DNA of 64,000 nt. Origin: Macrostomum hystrix (lineage: Eukaryota; Platyhelminthes; Macrostomidae). Of this stretch, positions 36,001-46,339 are shown in pieces. The DNA is taken from the NCBI GenBank assembly GCA_950097015.1, contig CATNEN010000030.1:62001-126000 (forward strand). The letters are read 5' to 3'. The position numbers and the translations under genes are program-made. How positions within the stretch are numbered: the stretch's first letter is position 1; each line of letters starts with the position of its first letter. A model generated the notes under the pieces. The model worked only from the letters and a program-made list of their open reading frames with translations. It had not been told where the DNA came from and did no database searches.

Positions 36001-36918
36001 GATGATGTTAAAATGTTAAACAACCGTCAATTAACTCCATTCATCTGTTCTTTTTCATCTACAGACTACTGTAAGTAGCGGGGGTTAGTGGGAGAGCGGT
36101 TATCGCGTTTACCTCTCTCACCACTGTCCCTGAGCTCGATTCCGCGGCGAGGCCCCAATTTGCTTAGGGGCTTGTCGTGTAGTTTACTTACTGTCACCAA
36201 ATGATGTGGCATGGCCTGCAGCCCTCATGCAGTTATTATTATTATTATTATTAGCGCCAAATGCCGATCTGTTCTGACAGGACCTATCCGCACTGATGCG
36301 CTCTCTGTCTGACGTAATACAACGTTCAGACATGAGTAACAACTGCGGCAATTCGTCGCTGTGCCTGAAGCTGACCTTCTCGCCCGTGGCCCCCAGCGAG
36401 GCCGCCTCCGCCACGGCCACTGCCACAGCCTCCGTCTGTTTCCCGTTGCCTCAGCGTCGCTACGGGAATTTCAGGCGGCATCGCAGCCAATCTGGCAGGA
36501 GATTATCGCCGCCGGCTCAAGCCACCCAGCGAGCTATGCCAGATCTGCAACAGCAGCAGCCAGAATTGGGCAGCAGAAGTCGCCGGAAGACAGCATGGCA
36601 ACAAACTGCAAAAGCAGCAGCAGCAACAACAGGAGAACACGGAACAGCGGTTTGATCTTCGTTTGTCATCCGCCAGACGAGCTGGCTCTCAGCCTCCGCC
36701 ACCGCCGCCGCCGCCAGCCGCCTCCGCCTCCGTCGTCGTCGAAATTAAACAACGTCGGCGGCATCCGCAGCGGCGCCGGCCAATCGCGCCATCTTGAGGC
36801 CATGCAGCTGGTTGCCGAGTGGCTGCACCGGGAGCCGGTCACACCCGCCGCGGCACAGGCCCGACAATGCATTCACCGGCATCATCATCACTTTCATTAT
36901 CACCTGTATCACGACTGA
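33051..36918 (+). CDS. NKD: Naked cuticle (NKD) homolog, EF-hand Wnt antagonist
   Basis: NKD proteins bind Dishevelled through an EF-hand region and dampen canonical Wnt signalling. Exons: 33051-33144 (ATG; phase 1), 34723-35039, 35488-35697, and 36281 to about 36918. The EF-hand WSVTLYDFDGRGKFTKQ is split by an intron before DLSALMRSLSDVIQ, followed by LCLKLTFSPVAPS, as in NKD (WTFTLYDFDNNGKVT...; VKLTVAPDG). The protein is Gln-rich and basic. The end carries the family's His-rich tail, RHHHHFHYHLYHD, then TGA at 36916. In the last exon the EF-hand and the tail are in different frames, with a third open frame between them, so further short introns or indels must exist. A polyadenylation signal is at 37006 (aataaa). 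A reading from 34677 (MPPFLPMICILLPIL) looks like a signal peptide but is better explained as the pyrimidine tract of the acceptor at 34722. Confidence 0.85.
34052..34563 (+). mobile_element. TTAA-flanked MITE, copy in NKD intron 1
   Basis: It starts TTAA-cagtagaactaccagg and ends ttggtagtcctgctg-TTAA. The terminal inverted repeat is about 15 bp and the TTAA target duplication is like that of piggyBac elements. The interior is closely similar to 37380-37979. There is no transposase ORF. It lies in the first intron of NKD. Confidence 0.85.
35115..35465 (+). mobile_element. tRNA-derived SINE, family A, in NKD intron 2
   Basis: The head gggggtcggtggcaaagcg then tttaacgcgtttgcctc is tRNA-like (A box). 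The body has gaaagtcagggcagatg and gtgtgtgctcaggagtcag. The end tgtcaccaaatgatgtgcc leads to a poly-T/A tail. The B-box region is degraded. The tail stops about 25 bp before the acceptor of exon 35488-35697. Confidence 0.85.
35735..35810 (-). mobile_element. Internal fragment of family A SINE in NKD intron 3
   Basis: aattctgcccgttccgctga and ccctgactttctcgtcgtca match the reverse complement of the SINE body seen at 44850-44960. Both ends are missing. Confidence 0.6.
36076..36256 (+). mobile_element. Short family A SINE in NKD intron 3
   Basis: gggggttagtgggagagcg then gttatcgcg, B box ctcgattccgcggcgaggcc, and a tail tgtcaccaaatgatgtggc plus (tta)n. The central body is deleted. The tail ends about 25 bp upstream of the acceptor ctgttctgacag of the EF-hand exon. 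Confidence 0.85.
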
Positions 36919-37059
36919 TTAGTAACAATCGATTTCAAGTTCTTATGCTAGCCAAATGTGAGTAAATTTGCCACTCCAATTCTCCAAGTTGGTTTTTTAA
37001 GTTAAAATAAAAATTTAATGTAGTAATGAATTATTACACCTGCCTCCTCACCCGAGCTA

Positions 37060-37215
37060 ATGCTTGTACCCATTTAACAGCTGGGTGAACTGAAGCAATG
37101 CTGCGTTAAGTGTCTTGCTAAAGGACATAATTTTTTCCAGTCGAATCGGGAATCGAACCCCCTACCTTCAAGTCGTTCAGTCCAATTCTCTAACCACTAG
37201 GCTACGACCTACAAC
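37060..37215 (-). mobile_element. tRNA-derived SINE, family C
   Basis: On minus: gtcgtagcctagtggttaga (A box), then ggggttcgattcccgattcg (B box), then a conserved-looking core containing tccttt-agcaagacacttaa and cagctgttaaatgggtac. Similar cores are known in widespread animal SINE superfamilies, but I cannot name the family from memory with confidence. Confidence 0.75.
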
Positions 37216-37379
37216 GCCTTATTAATAGCTACAAATTTGCAATAGTTTAGCGCCGTATCTTTTTTAGACCAATTTTCATTGTAGATAGCATTGCTGTCTC
37301 ATTTTTAACTAATTTTCACCGCAAGTGCCTGCAAGAATCTCTTCACTAACCAGGATTTTTATGGCCTGGCCTAAACTTA

Positions 37380-37979
37380 TTAACAGTAGAACTACCAAGA
37401 GGGGGAATCCCCCCTGACAATTTTTTGCTGCACCCGAACGGAACAATGCAAGCACACGAAACTCAAGAACACGGGCCAACTTTTTGTTGCGCATCTTGCT
37501 GAAACAAGAAACAAGTCGCCAGCCTCTTCAGAACGTCGAGATATTCAATGGTTCTGGCCGAAGGTCCGATTTTTCCCATAAGAGCTAGTGTACACCCCAA
37601 TATACGAATTAGCACAGCGCCTCAGTGCGGCCTTGCCAGGTCCTTCAACATTTATCAGCATGTCACCCGAGTGTGTCCTGCATCATCTCCGTCTTCGGTG
37701 GTCACCTACCTTTATCTAGACGGACTGCTGGACCTTCAAGGGCTACAACAGGTGGAACTAAGCTACTATGGACACCCTGACGCGAATTTCTCAAATTTCA
37801 ATGCTCAAGCCAAAATATTAGGCGCAGCTCAACCACAGGACACCATCGCCTAGTCTGTCAACCAATCAGTCACCACCCAACGCTGTTAGCATTCGGGCGC
37901 TTGCCAAAAAAATTGTCAGGATTCCCCCCCCCTTGGTATAAAAACGGGCGGCAAAATGGCTTGGTAGTCCTACTGTTAA
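37380..37979 (+). mobile_element. TTAA-flanked MITE, full copy (600 bp)
   Basis: Termini are TTAACAGTAGAACTACCAA and TTGGTAGTCCTACTGTTAA, an inverted repeat with a TTAA target duplication. Subterminal blocks also mirror each other (cccctgacaattttttg and aaaaaaattgtcagg). ORF 37548-37853 (101 codons) has no recognisable domain. It is non-autonomous, mobilised presumably by a piggyBac-type transposase (inference from TTAA). Confidence 0.88.
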
Positions 37980-38490
37980 GTCTAATTGTCTGATTTGATT
38001 AACAATCCTTTATTCTTATAGAAACTTACACGCAGAAATTTTGACCGATTCTCTCTATCAGTCAAATGTTAAAATCTAATTAATCACTGCAATAGATTTC
38101 TGTGAGTTTTTTTTATTGTGTAATTTTATTTGCCATTTTCTCCACACTTTCCGCTGCTTTGGGTCCAACTTGTACAATTTTACAAACTTCAAGTGCCTTT
38201 GTCCTACTTATTTTCGCCTGAGTAGTGTGTGCTGCACATATTTTATTTCAAAAAAAGAAACTATGTATCGGCAATTGGACACCCAGTGTCTCACTTTGCA
38301 TAACAGTTGTGCTATCCGTCTAGTGTCCTTGATGAATTATGAATTATTTAGTTTGTAATTATAAACGGCAACCTAGCCAATCATTTTTTGTTACTAAACT
38401 TATCAAGCAAACCTAATACCTTGTTTCTGTTGTTTTTTAAGCTTTTTGTTCTACATAAAATGCTATAGACTACATACAAATCAGCAATGC
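37980..38490. other. AT-rich intergenic sequence
   Basis: About 500 bp between the MITE and the 21-bp array. ORF 38116-38358 has an ordinary AT-rich composition with no recognisable domain. I see no other feature. Confidence 0.45.
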
Positions 38491-38493
38491 AAA

Positions 38494-39421
38494 TCTGATC
38501 CCACAGTGAGTATATCTGATCCCACAGTGAGTATATCTGATCCCACAGTGAGTATATCTGATCCCACAGTGAGTATATCTGATCCCACAGTGAGTATATC
38601 TGATCCCACAGTGAGTATATCTGATCCCACAGTGAGTATATCTGATCCCACAGTGAGTATATCTGATCCCACAGTGAGTATATCTGATCCCACAGTGAGT
38701 ATATCTGATCCCACAGTGAGTATATCTGATCCCACAGTGAGTATATCTGATCCCACAGTGAGTATATTTGATCCCACAGTGAGTATATCTGATCCCACAG
38801 TGAGTATATCTGATCCCACAGTGAGTATATCTGATCCCACAGTGAGTATATCTGATCCCACAGTGAGTATATCTGATCCCACAGTGAGTATATCTGATCC
38901 CACAGTGAGTATATCTGATCCCACAGTGAGTATATCTGATCCCACAGTGAGTATATTTGATCCCACAGTGAGTATATCAGATCCCACAGTGAGTATATCT
39001 GATCCCACAGTGAGTATATCTGATCCCACAGTGAGTATATCTGATCCCACAGTGAGTATATTTGATCCCACAGTGAGTATATCTGATCCCACAGTGAGTA
39101 TATCTGATCCCACAGTGAGTATATCTGATCCCACAGTGAGTATATTTGATCCCACAGTGAGTATATCTGATCCCACAGTGAGTATATCTGATCCCACAGT
39201 GAGTATATCTGATCCCACAGTGAGTATATCTGATCCCACAGTGAGTATATCTGATCCCACAGTGAGTATATTTGATCCCACAGTGAGTATATCTGATCCC
39301 ACAGTGAGTATATCAGATCCCACAGTGAGTATATCTGATCCCATAGTGAGTATATCTGATCCCATAGTGAGTATATCTGATCCCATAGTGAGTATATCTG
39401 ATCCCACAGTGAGTATATCTG
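38494..39421. repeat. 21-bp minisatellite with overlapping splice sites, about 44 copies
   Basis: Very homogeneous copies of ctgatcccacagtgagtat plus two bases. Variants are limited to a few positions (ttgatccc, tcagatccc, cccatagtg) and cluster. Because 21 is a multiple of three, all frames stay open (SDPTVSI repeats on plus, YSLWDQI and ILTVGSD on minus), producing ORFs up to 365 codons that are probably not expressed. Confidence 0.96.
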
Positions 39422-39934
39422 ATTGCGGCTGACGCAAACAAAGACATTTTCCCTAGCGTTATTGTATAAGAGTAGCAATATGTGGTATATTAAAATTGGC
39501 TAATAGCGTAAAGCAGAAATTGTGCGGAAGTTATCCGCTTTCTGGCCCAGGCTGGCTTCATGGGCTAAGGGGATAATTAGGGGAGAAGATAAACGAGGGA
39601 GAGGCCTGACCGCACGATTGTGTCGAGCCGCTGAAAACATGGCCGATTGAAGTTTTGCATTTATGAATCCAAAATCTGGGACAGATTTGGCCATCAAAGT
39701 CCGTTTTTTTTTCTCTAAAAGGCAGCTTCCAAAGTGCTACTTCCGGTGGGAATTTTCTGATGCGCTCTGGGATCCAGATCCGGGCTTGTTTGTCCAAGCA
39801 GACCAAGCAACGTTTCAATTTTTGGCGCCTCTGGGCTTGTCATACAGCGAAAGCACCTAACAGAGTAACAGCTTATCTATTTAGATAGGTATATTTGGAT
39901 AGAACCAGCCGTTTGCCCGCCGACTAAAACCGCG

Positions 39935-40235
39935 TATAGGGGGTCGGTGGCACAGCGGTTAACGCGTCTGCCTCTCGTACCAAGGTCCCTAAGATCGATT
40001 CCGCGGCGAGGCCACATTAAATTGGGGCGCAGCCGCGGAGAGAAGGCTTGGGGGCTTGTCGTGCAATTCACGCCCTTGATGGCCAACCTGACGATGAGAA
40101 AGTCAGGGCAGATGAACACCTGTGTGCGTGTGTGCTCAGGAGTCAGCGAAACGGGCAGAATTTCCGAAACGCATAAGTGTCACCAAATGATGTGCAATTG
40201 CCCGCAGCCCTCTTGCAATTATTATTTATTAATAA
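39935..40235 (+). mobile_element. Family A SINE, near full length
   Basis: gggggtcggtggcacagcgg then ttaacgcgtctgcctctcg; B box agatcgattccgcggcgagg; body ttgggggcttgtcgtgcaat and gaaagtcagggcagatg; end tgtcaccaaatgatgtgc and an (att)n tail. It is the best-preserved copy of the family in the window and intergenic. Confidence 0.88.
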
Positions 40236-41300
40236 GACAGCGTAGAGTTTCTTCTTTGTCTGAGATAAAATGTTAAAATAGCACCTGTGCGAAACTTAAC
40301 ACTGGCACACTTGATATTTTACACTAATTAAGACAAAGCAACTAATATGATGATTGCACATCTATTGTCTATATTAGTATCCCTGCAATCTTGACGGTCC
40401 CAGTTCGCAGCTAAGAACTAAAAACAGGGAATCCACAGAATAGAATGAATTGGGGAGGCTGTGAAAACTTTGAAACACCGCGACAGAGACAAGACAGGAG
40501 AGACCGCCGAGGGAGGAGAAAAAAAGTTAATTTGTTTTTCTCCACACTTCTTTAGGCTTTTGCTTCAAAATTTAAGCATGGATGCACGGATAAGGTACCA
40601 GCAACGCGGCAACCTCTGCTTTGTGTGTGTGGGGTGGGTCGCTACAAATTCCAAAAATGCGGCGCAATTAACTTCCGCGCGCCTGCGTGGGTCGGGTTGG
40701 CGGGCTGGGCACCAGAGAGGCAGCCGCATCTGCCGATTCGCCTCAGTAATTGATAGTGACAGGATGCCGCGAAGCTTCCGCAATCAAACAAACACTGGAC
40801 GGAATAATTATAAGGATTTAGCTACTTTCACTCACTCACTCCATCTATTCGTGCCTTGCCAACCCATAAAGGCGAGAGAGCCGTACCACCAACGCTAGGC
40901 GCATTTGGCGTGTAAATCAGTTCGCTAATGAGTTCGAGACCCAGGCCTACTAGCCAGCTGACGATATGCCAGTCTACCGTCCGTCATGTGGGCAGGGGAC
41001 TTGGCAGTGAGCGAGGCTCTCGGATCCCAGGTAGCTGCGGTGGATTTAGACACCCGAGGCGGGTTGAAAATAATTCGTCACGCCGCGTGTCTCCAGGTGA
41101 GAGGGATCTCGGTGGCTGATGACGACATTTCCTGACCCTATGCGCATGTTTCTCGAAGTGTTTCAGTTGTTTTTGTTAATTTGTTTAGAAAAAGTTTCTT
41201 AATCAGCGAGACACGGGAGACACAACAAAGACCGATTGTCTGCAATCGTGTTGCTTTTCCATACGAATAAATAAATATGCCACATTTGCTGAAACTAACT
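40236..41300. other. Intergenic sequence with one possible orphan exon
   Basis: GC is higher at 40560-41100. An open stretch from ATG 40928 ends at a strong splice junction ctccag|gtgaga at about 41097, but the protein (MSSRPRPTSQLTICQ...) is unrecognised. ORF 40461-40898 also lacks any domain. I do not call either a gene. Confidence 0.35.
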
Positions 41301-41309
41301 TAACATTTG

Positions 41310-41745
41310 AGAAACACATGTGAGATTTGTGAGAGACGGTGAGGTTTGAGAGAGGCTGTGTGAGATTTACAAGAGACAAGGGTGAGATTTTAAGAAAGAT
41401 TGGAGTAGATTTGAGAGAGACTGGGTGAGATTTGAGAGAGACTGGGTTAGATTTGAGAGAGACTGGGTGAGATTTGAGAGAGACTGGTTGAGATTCAAGA
41501 AATACTGGGTGAGATTTAAGAGAGACTGGGTGAGATTCAAGAGACACTGTGAGATTTGGGAGAATGACGATGAGATCTAAAGAGACTGGGTGAGATCTAA
41601 GAGAGACTGGGTGAGATCTAAGAGAGACTGGGTGAGATCTAAGAGAGACTGGGTGAGATCTAAGAGAGACTGGGTGAGATCTAAGAGAGGCTGGGTGAGA
41701 TGTAAGAGAGACTGGGTGAGATCTAAGAGAGATTTGTTAAGATCT
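41310..41745. repeat. About 20-bp minisatellite with gtgagat in each unit
   Basis: About 20 copies of agagactgggtgagatct and the variant agagactgggtgagattt. The left part is degenerate and the right part (41580-41740) homogeneous. Each unit has tgg|gtgaga, a 5'-splice-site-like string on plus. Confidence 0.9.
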
Positions 41746-42164
41746 AGTGACTATGCGAGACACGGATTTAAATCAGCAATCGTGTTGGCACACTACGATT
41801 TACGAACCGATCACAGACAGTGATTTGCAATCTGATCCGAATCGATCACTGGTTTCGCTGCCCGACTGTTTTGGGCCGTCTAATTTTCGGTCTGCTCTCT
41901 TTAAAACAACGAAAACTTAAAATTGCCATGCAGCCGCGGACAAATCTCTGTTGCAGTCTGGCTCGGCACTGACCAACTGAATGATTTATTAGCAGCGCAG
42001 TTCCGCCCCTGTTCAAACTGCACAGCTGCCTACCCGCCAAGTCTCACTTACACGCCTATCGTCTGACTGATTGTCACAGCCTCCCACAAGTGCCACTGAA
42101 CTTACCGCTGCTGCACACACTTCACATCCGCCCAGCAACAGCAACAATACCCCCGAGTGGCGCA
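41746..42164. other. Intergenic sequence between two arrays
   Basis: About 420 bp of unique sequence. ORF 41846-42040 has no recognisable feature. Nothing else is visible. Confidence 0.4.
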
Positions 42165-43055
42165 ATAACTCAGTAAGCCTTCAACCCCACCACCTCTGCC
42201 TCAGTTAGCCTTCTACCCACCTCTGCCTCAGTTAGCCTTCTACCCACCTCTGCCTCAGTTAGCCTTCTACCCACCACCTCTGCCTCAGTTAGCCTTCTAC
42301 CCACCTCTGCCTCAGTTAGCCTTCTACCCACCTCTGCCTCAGTTAGCCTTCTACCCACCTCTGCCTCAGTTAGCCTTCTACCCACCTCTGCCTCAGTTAG
42401 CCTTCTACCCACCTCTGCCTCAGTTAGCCTTCTACCCACCTCTGCCTCAGTTAGCCTTCTACCCACCACCTCTGCCTCAGTTAGCCTTCTACCCACCACC
42501 TCTGCCTTAGTTAGCCTTCTACCCACCACCTCTGCCTCAGTTAGCCTTCTACCCACCTCTGCCTCAGTTAGCCTTCTACCCACATCTGCCTCAGTTAGCC
42601 TTCTACCCACCTCTGCCTCAGTTAGCCTTCTACCCACCTCTGCCTCAGTTAGCCTTCTACCCACCACCTCTGCCTCAGTTAGCCTTCTACCCACCTCTGC
42701 CTCAGTTAGCCTTCTACCCACCACCTCTGCCTCAGTTAGCCTTCTACCCACCACCTCTGCCTCAGTTAGCCTTCTACCCACCTCTGCCTCAGTTAGCCTT
42801 CTACCCACCTCTGCCTCAGTTAGCCTTCTACCCACCACCTCTGCCTCAGTTAGCCTTCTACCCACCACCTCTGCCTCAGTTAGCCTTCTACCCACCTCTG
42901 CCTCAGTTAGCCTTCTACCCAACACCTCTGCCTCAGTTAGCCTTCTACCCACCTCTGCCTCAGTTAGCCTTCTACCCACCTCTGCATCAGTTAGCCTTCT
43001 ACCCACCACCTCTGCCTCAGTTAGCCTTCTACCCACCGCCTCTACTTAAGTCCGG
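42165..43055. repeat. 27/30-bp minisatellite ending in ctgcctcag
   Basis: About 31 copies of ttagccttctacccacctct then gcctcag, some with an extra 'cca'. Each unit ends in a pyrimidine tract plus CAG, a good 3' splice site on plus. Both unit lengths are multiples of three, so the 288-codon minus ORF (GRRLTEAEV repeats) is an artefact. Confidence 0.95.
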
Positions 43056-43580
43056 CTTCTATCCTGAGTTAGGACTTACCCTGAGCCAAATTACTCTAGT
43101 TTTTTTAAATAAAGTGAAATAATATCAGTGAACCGATTGTTGCTATAGGTCTCGATTTATAAACATACTTAATATGAATCAATAGTCACAAGCAATGTCA
43201 ATCACTGCAGGGATAAAAGAAATACAGAAACTATGGGAATCAAAGCTGGTTAAAACAAAAGTTTTCACGCAAGTTAAACACCAAACTGTTAAAGCTTTAC
43301 AAGTAATACTACAGGTTGGTATAGGAAATGAAATGTAAACAAAGATCTGAACAAGGTTTTTATAATTTAGATCAATGACTGACAAGAGTTGGGTCTAGCT
43401 ATCTATTACTCGAACAGGTTGTATGGCTTCATTATCAATTATGGAACAATTGATGACTACTATAGTTGTGTAGTGGACATATTAATATACACCTATGTGT
43501 AGTAAGCTCGTAATTATAATTTTCATTGTACAATATGAGTAAGAACTCAACTCTGAATTAGCAGGTGTCAATGACATCAG
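43056..43580. other. 3' flank of engrailed
   Basis: About 500 bp of AT-rich unique sequence. ORF 43179-43385 shows no domain. I see no clear polyadenylation signal for the minus-strand gene here. Confidence 0.45.
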
Positions 43581-46339
43581 TCAGTTGTCATCCGGCTCAC
43601 TGTCTGATTCGGTTCTCAGCCGTACGGAATGATTGTACAGCCCTTGGGACATCAGGTGCAGCGCCAGGGGGTTCTTGAAGCCGTGGCCCTGAAACATTTT
43701 TGGCGAGGGATTGGCTCATTTTGCAGATACATTTGACTGTGTGAGCATTGAGACTGAATGAAACTCAGCTCAGAAAACTCATAGCTCAGATATAAACTCA
43801 ATCAAACTCTCATAGCTCTCATTCAAACTCTCATAGCTCTCATTCAAACTCTCATAGCTCTCATTCAAACTCCCATAGCTCTCATTCAAACTCTCATAGC
43901 TCTCATTCAAACTCTCATAGCTCTCATTCAAACTCTCATAGCTCTCATTCAAACTCTCATAGCTCTCATTCAAACTCCCATAGCTCTCATTCAAACTCCC
44001 ATAGCTCTCATTCAAACTCTCATAGCTCTCATTCAAACTCTCATAGCTCTCATTCAAACTCTCATAGCTCTCATTCAAACTCTCATAGCTCTCATTCAAA
44101 CTCTCATAGCTCTCATTCAAACTCTCATAGCTCTCATTCAAACTCTCATAGCTCTCTTTTGGACTCTCTTTCCGACTTTCACAGCAGCGCTCACCTTCTT
44201 AGCCTTGGCTCGCTTGTTCTGGAACCAGATCTTCACCTGTGACTCGTTTAACTGCAGCTCCTTGGCTAGGGCGAGACGGCGCTCCTCGGTGAGATACCTG
44301 CGGAATGCGTTGGGTGGACTTTGACCTTCTCTGACCTTTATCTACCGCGACCTTGAATATGAGTGGAATCTACCGCGCCCCTGCTGTAATATCTCAAGCT
44401 GCCACTCCCAGCAAACATCCAGCTGCCACTCCCAGCAAACATCCAGCTGCCACTCCCAGCAAACATCCAGCTGCCACTCCCAGCAAACATCCAGCTGCCA
44501 CTCCCAGCAAACATCTAGCTGTCACTGCTATTAAAGCTCCAACTACCAATCCCATCAATTTTCTTGAAGCAGCAGCAGCAGCAACGCGGACCTGTTCTCC
44601 TCGAACTCCTGTTTGAGCCGTTTTAACTGTTCGCCAGAGAATGACGTCCTTGGCCTCTTTTCGTTATCTTTGCGGCTTCTTCTGCGAAATTTGCGCACCC
44701 GGGGACCTGTGGCAATGGTCAAGAGTAATAATAATAATACTAATAATATTAATAATAATATTAATAATTATTATTATTATAAATGCTGGAGGGCTGTGTG
44801 TAATGGCACATCACTTAGTGACACTAGATCCGCAGCCAGCCAGGAGGCAATTCTGCCCATTTCGCTGACTCCTGAGCACACACGCACACAGATACTGTAC
44901 GCAGGCATACGCTCACACAGGTGTGTACATCTGCCCTGACTTTCTCATCGTCAGGCAGTGCACACTTTCACAGTGACTTGGAGGTTGGCCCTCAATGGCG
45001 TAAATTGCACGACAAGCCCCCAAGCCTTCTGTCCGCGGCTGCGCCCTAAAGGAATGTGGCCTCGCCGCGGAATCGAGCTCAGGGACATTGGGACGCGTTA
45101 ACCGCTCAGCCACTCACCCAATTTATAAGGCCATAGGCTCTTCATAGTTTATTTATTCTAAATTCTGATTCAGATTTTTACTATTTGACTCCTGATCTAA
45201 AATTAGTTACCATGGCGCCTCTTGAGATGATTTTCATTTGAGCACACACCTGGGTGAGCAGTTCCGCTATAGGCTTAAGTATTCGGAACAAAGATTGAAT
45301 AGATTAGGCACTTAATGAATTAACGGGCCTCCCAATATAAAACCGATCTTCATATAATTTTTATTTTGACGAGGCCTTCAAATTAACGAGTTTGTCAGCT
45401 AATTAACGTTGATCGATCAGTCCCCTGGTGATTGATGCCGCATCTCTCTCCCTCCCTCTCTGAGTAACTTTGGCCCCTTAAATCGAGATAATCTCTTTTA
45501 GGCCTAAATGAGGCGGCATTTTTTCTATGAAGGAGGAGAGGCGGCAGATAATTATATTTATATAAATACGGCAGGTGTGATGGGCGGGGCTGGAAGGTTC
45601 GAACTTGAGGAAGGCCAGTGCCAACTGAGCCGATTCAATTTAGATAAAAAGATAGGGAGTGGAGAGAGAGGAGGGACAGACAGAGAGACACTTTCAACTG
45701 CTGATAGACATTTTTAAGGGAAAAAATCACTGTAAAGGGATAATAGCAGATCCCTGCATAGGCCAACTCATCATCGGCGTCATTATCGTCTTATAGCTTT
45801 TTTCCACTCTCCTCCTGACAGATAAGCAGCAGTCTTATTAATTATAATAGATTCGGCCCCATAGAACTCATCCATTGCCGTCATCAATTTTCAATCGAGT
45901 GGGCTATATAGGCTTGTGCAGTTTCAACACCGATAAGGATTAGCCTTAAACTCCATCGTGATTGATTGCTATAGCTCCTCATGAGTGATCTCTGAGAAAC
46001 AGCTCGCGCCGCTATTCGCTGCATGAAAATCGTCTTTGAAATGTTTAATCATCTATTGTCTATAATAACCAAAAGCTAAAGTATCAGCTTATATATTTAC
46101 ATTCTATTCTTACCAGATGACGGTCTGTCAGAGTAGCGAGTGCAGTAGATCCAGGCTGGCCATAGACTAGTCTTTGTTGTGCTCGCCTCCTCCTCCTCCT
46201 GCTGCTGCTGGGAAAATGCTCGCCTGCTTCTGCCAAAGTCTGGCTTTAGAATCTCATCTATGAGAAATCGAGTAAACTTTGCCTGCTCCTGCATCTGTTT
46301 GTGCTGCTGCTGCTGCTGACAGCTATCCGAGTCAAGCAT
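43581..46339 (-). CDS. en: Engrailed homeobox transcription factor
   Basis: Nuclear homeodomain repressor for segmentation and neural patterning. Exons on minus: 46339-46114, 44706-44592, 44297-44195, 43688-43581 (552 nt, 183 aa). EH1: [14 protein letters not shown] (Groucho-binding type). EH2: [18 protein letters not shown] (PBX-binding type). Homeodomain [20 protein letters not shown]...[14 protein letters not shown]...[15 protein letters not shown], complete with WFQN recognition helix. EH5: [16 protein letters not shown]. The intron splits the homeodomain at ENR|YLT and another lies just after it. The protein is short because the spacers are compressed, with Gln and Glu runs between EH1 and EH2. 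Phases (1, 2, 0) join without conflict. The donor after ENR is gtccgc, which is weak. Confidence 0.95.
43785..44156. repeat. 21-bp minisatellite in engrailed intron 3
   Basis: About 17 copies of agctctcattcaaactctca plus one base, lying between the homeodomain exon and the EH5 exon. Variants (ctcccatag) are clustered. The minus ORF (NESYESL repeats) is an artefact of the 21-bp period. Confidence 0.95.
44390..44530. repeat. 24-bp minisatellite in engrailed intron 2
   Basis: Five to six copies of gctgccactcccagcaaaca plus tcca within the intron that splits the homeodomain. Confidence 0.88.
44722..45120 (-). mobile_element. Family A SINE in engrailed intron 1
   Basis: On minus it starts at about 45120 with a tRNA-like head (gagcggttaacgcgtccc, B box ctcgattccgcggcgaggcc), body matching the copies at 35115 and 39935, and an (att)n tail (44726-44780). 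The tail ends about 20 bp upstream of the 3' splice site of the first homeodomain exon at 44707. Confidence 0.88.
45121..46113. other. Remainder of engrailed intron 1
   Basis: About 1 kb of unique sequence with several gatcgatc, tagcc and attaatta-type strings that could be cis-regulatory (homeodomain-like TAAT cores), but nothing I can assign. ORF 45508-45717 has no domain. Confidence 0.4.

Noticed and set aside
38381-39478. 365-codon minus ORF and 328-codon plus ORF
   Set aside because: A 21-bp repeat keeps all frames open on both strands; no coding signature beyond the period.
40928-41097. Orphan exon with strong donor
   Set aside because: No partner exon or recognisable protein was found; the donor may be the edge of the gtgagat repeat family.
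42170-43036. 288-codon GRRLTEAEV repeat protein on minus
   Set aside because: Units of 27 and 30 bp are multiples of three, so openness is automatic; no start context or flanking exon.
43779-44141. NESYESL repeat ORF on minus
   Set aside because: 21-bp array inside engrailed intron 3.
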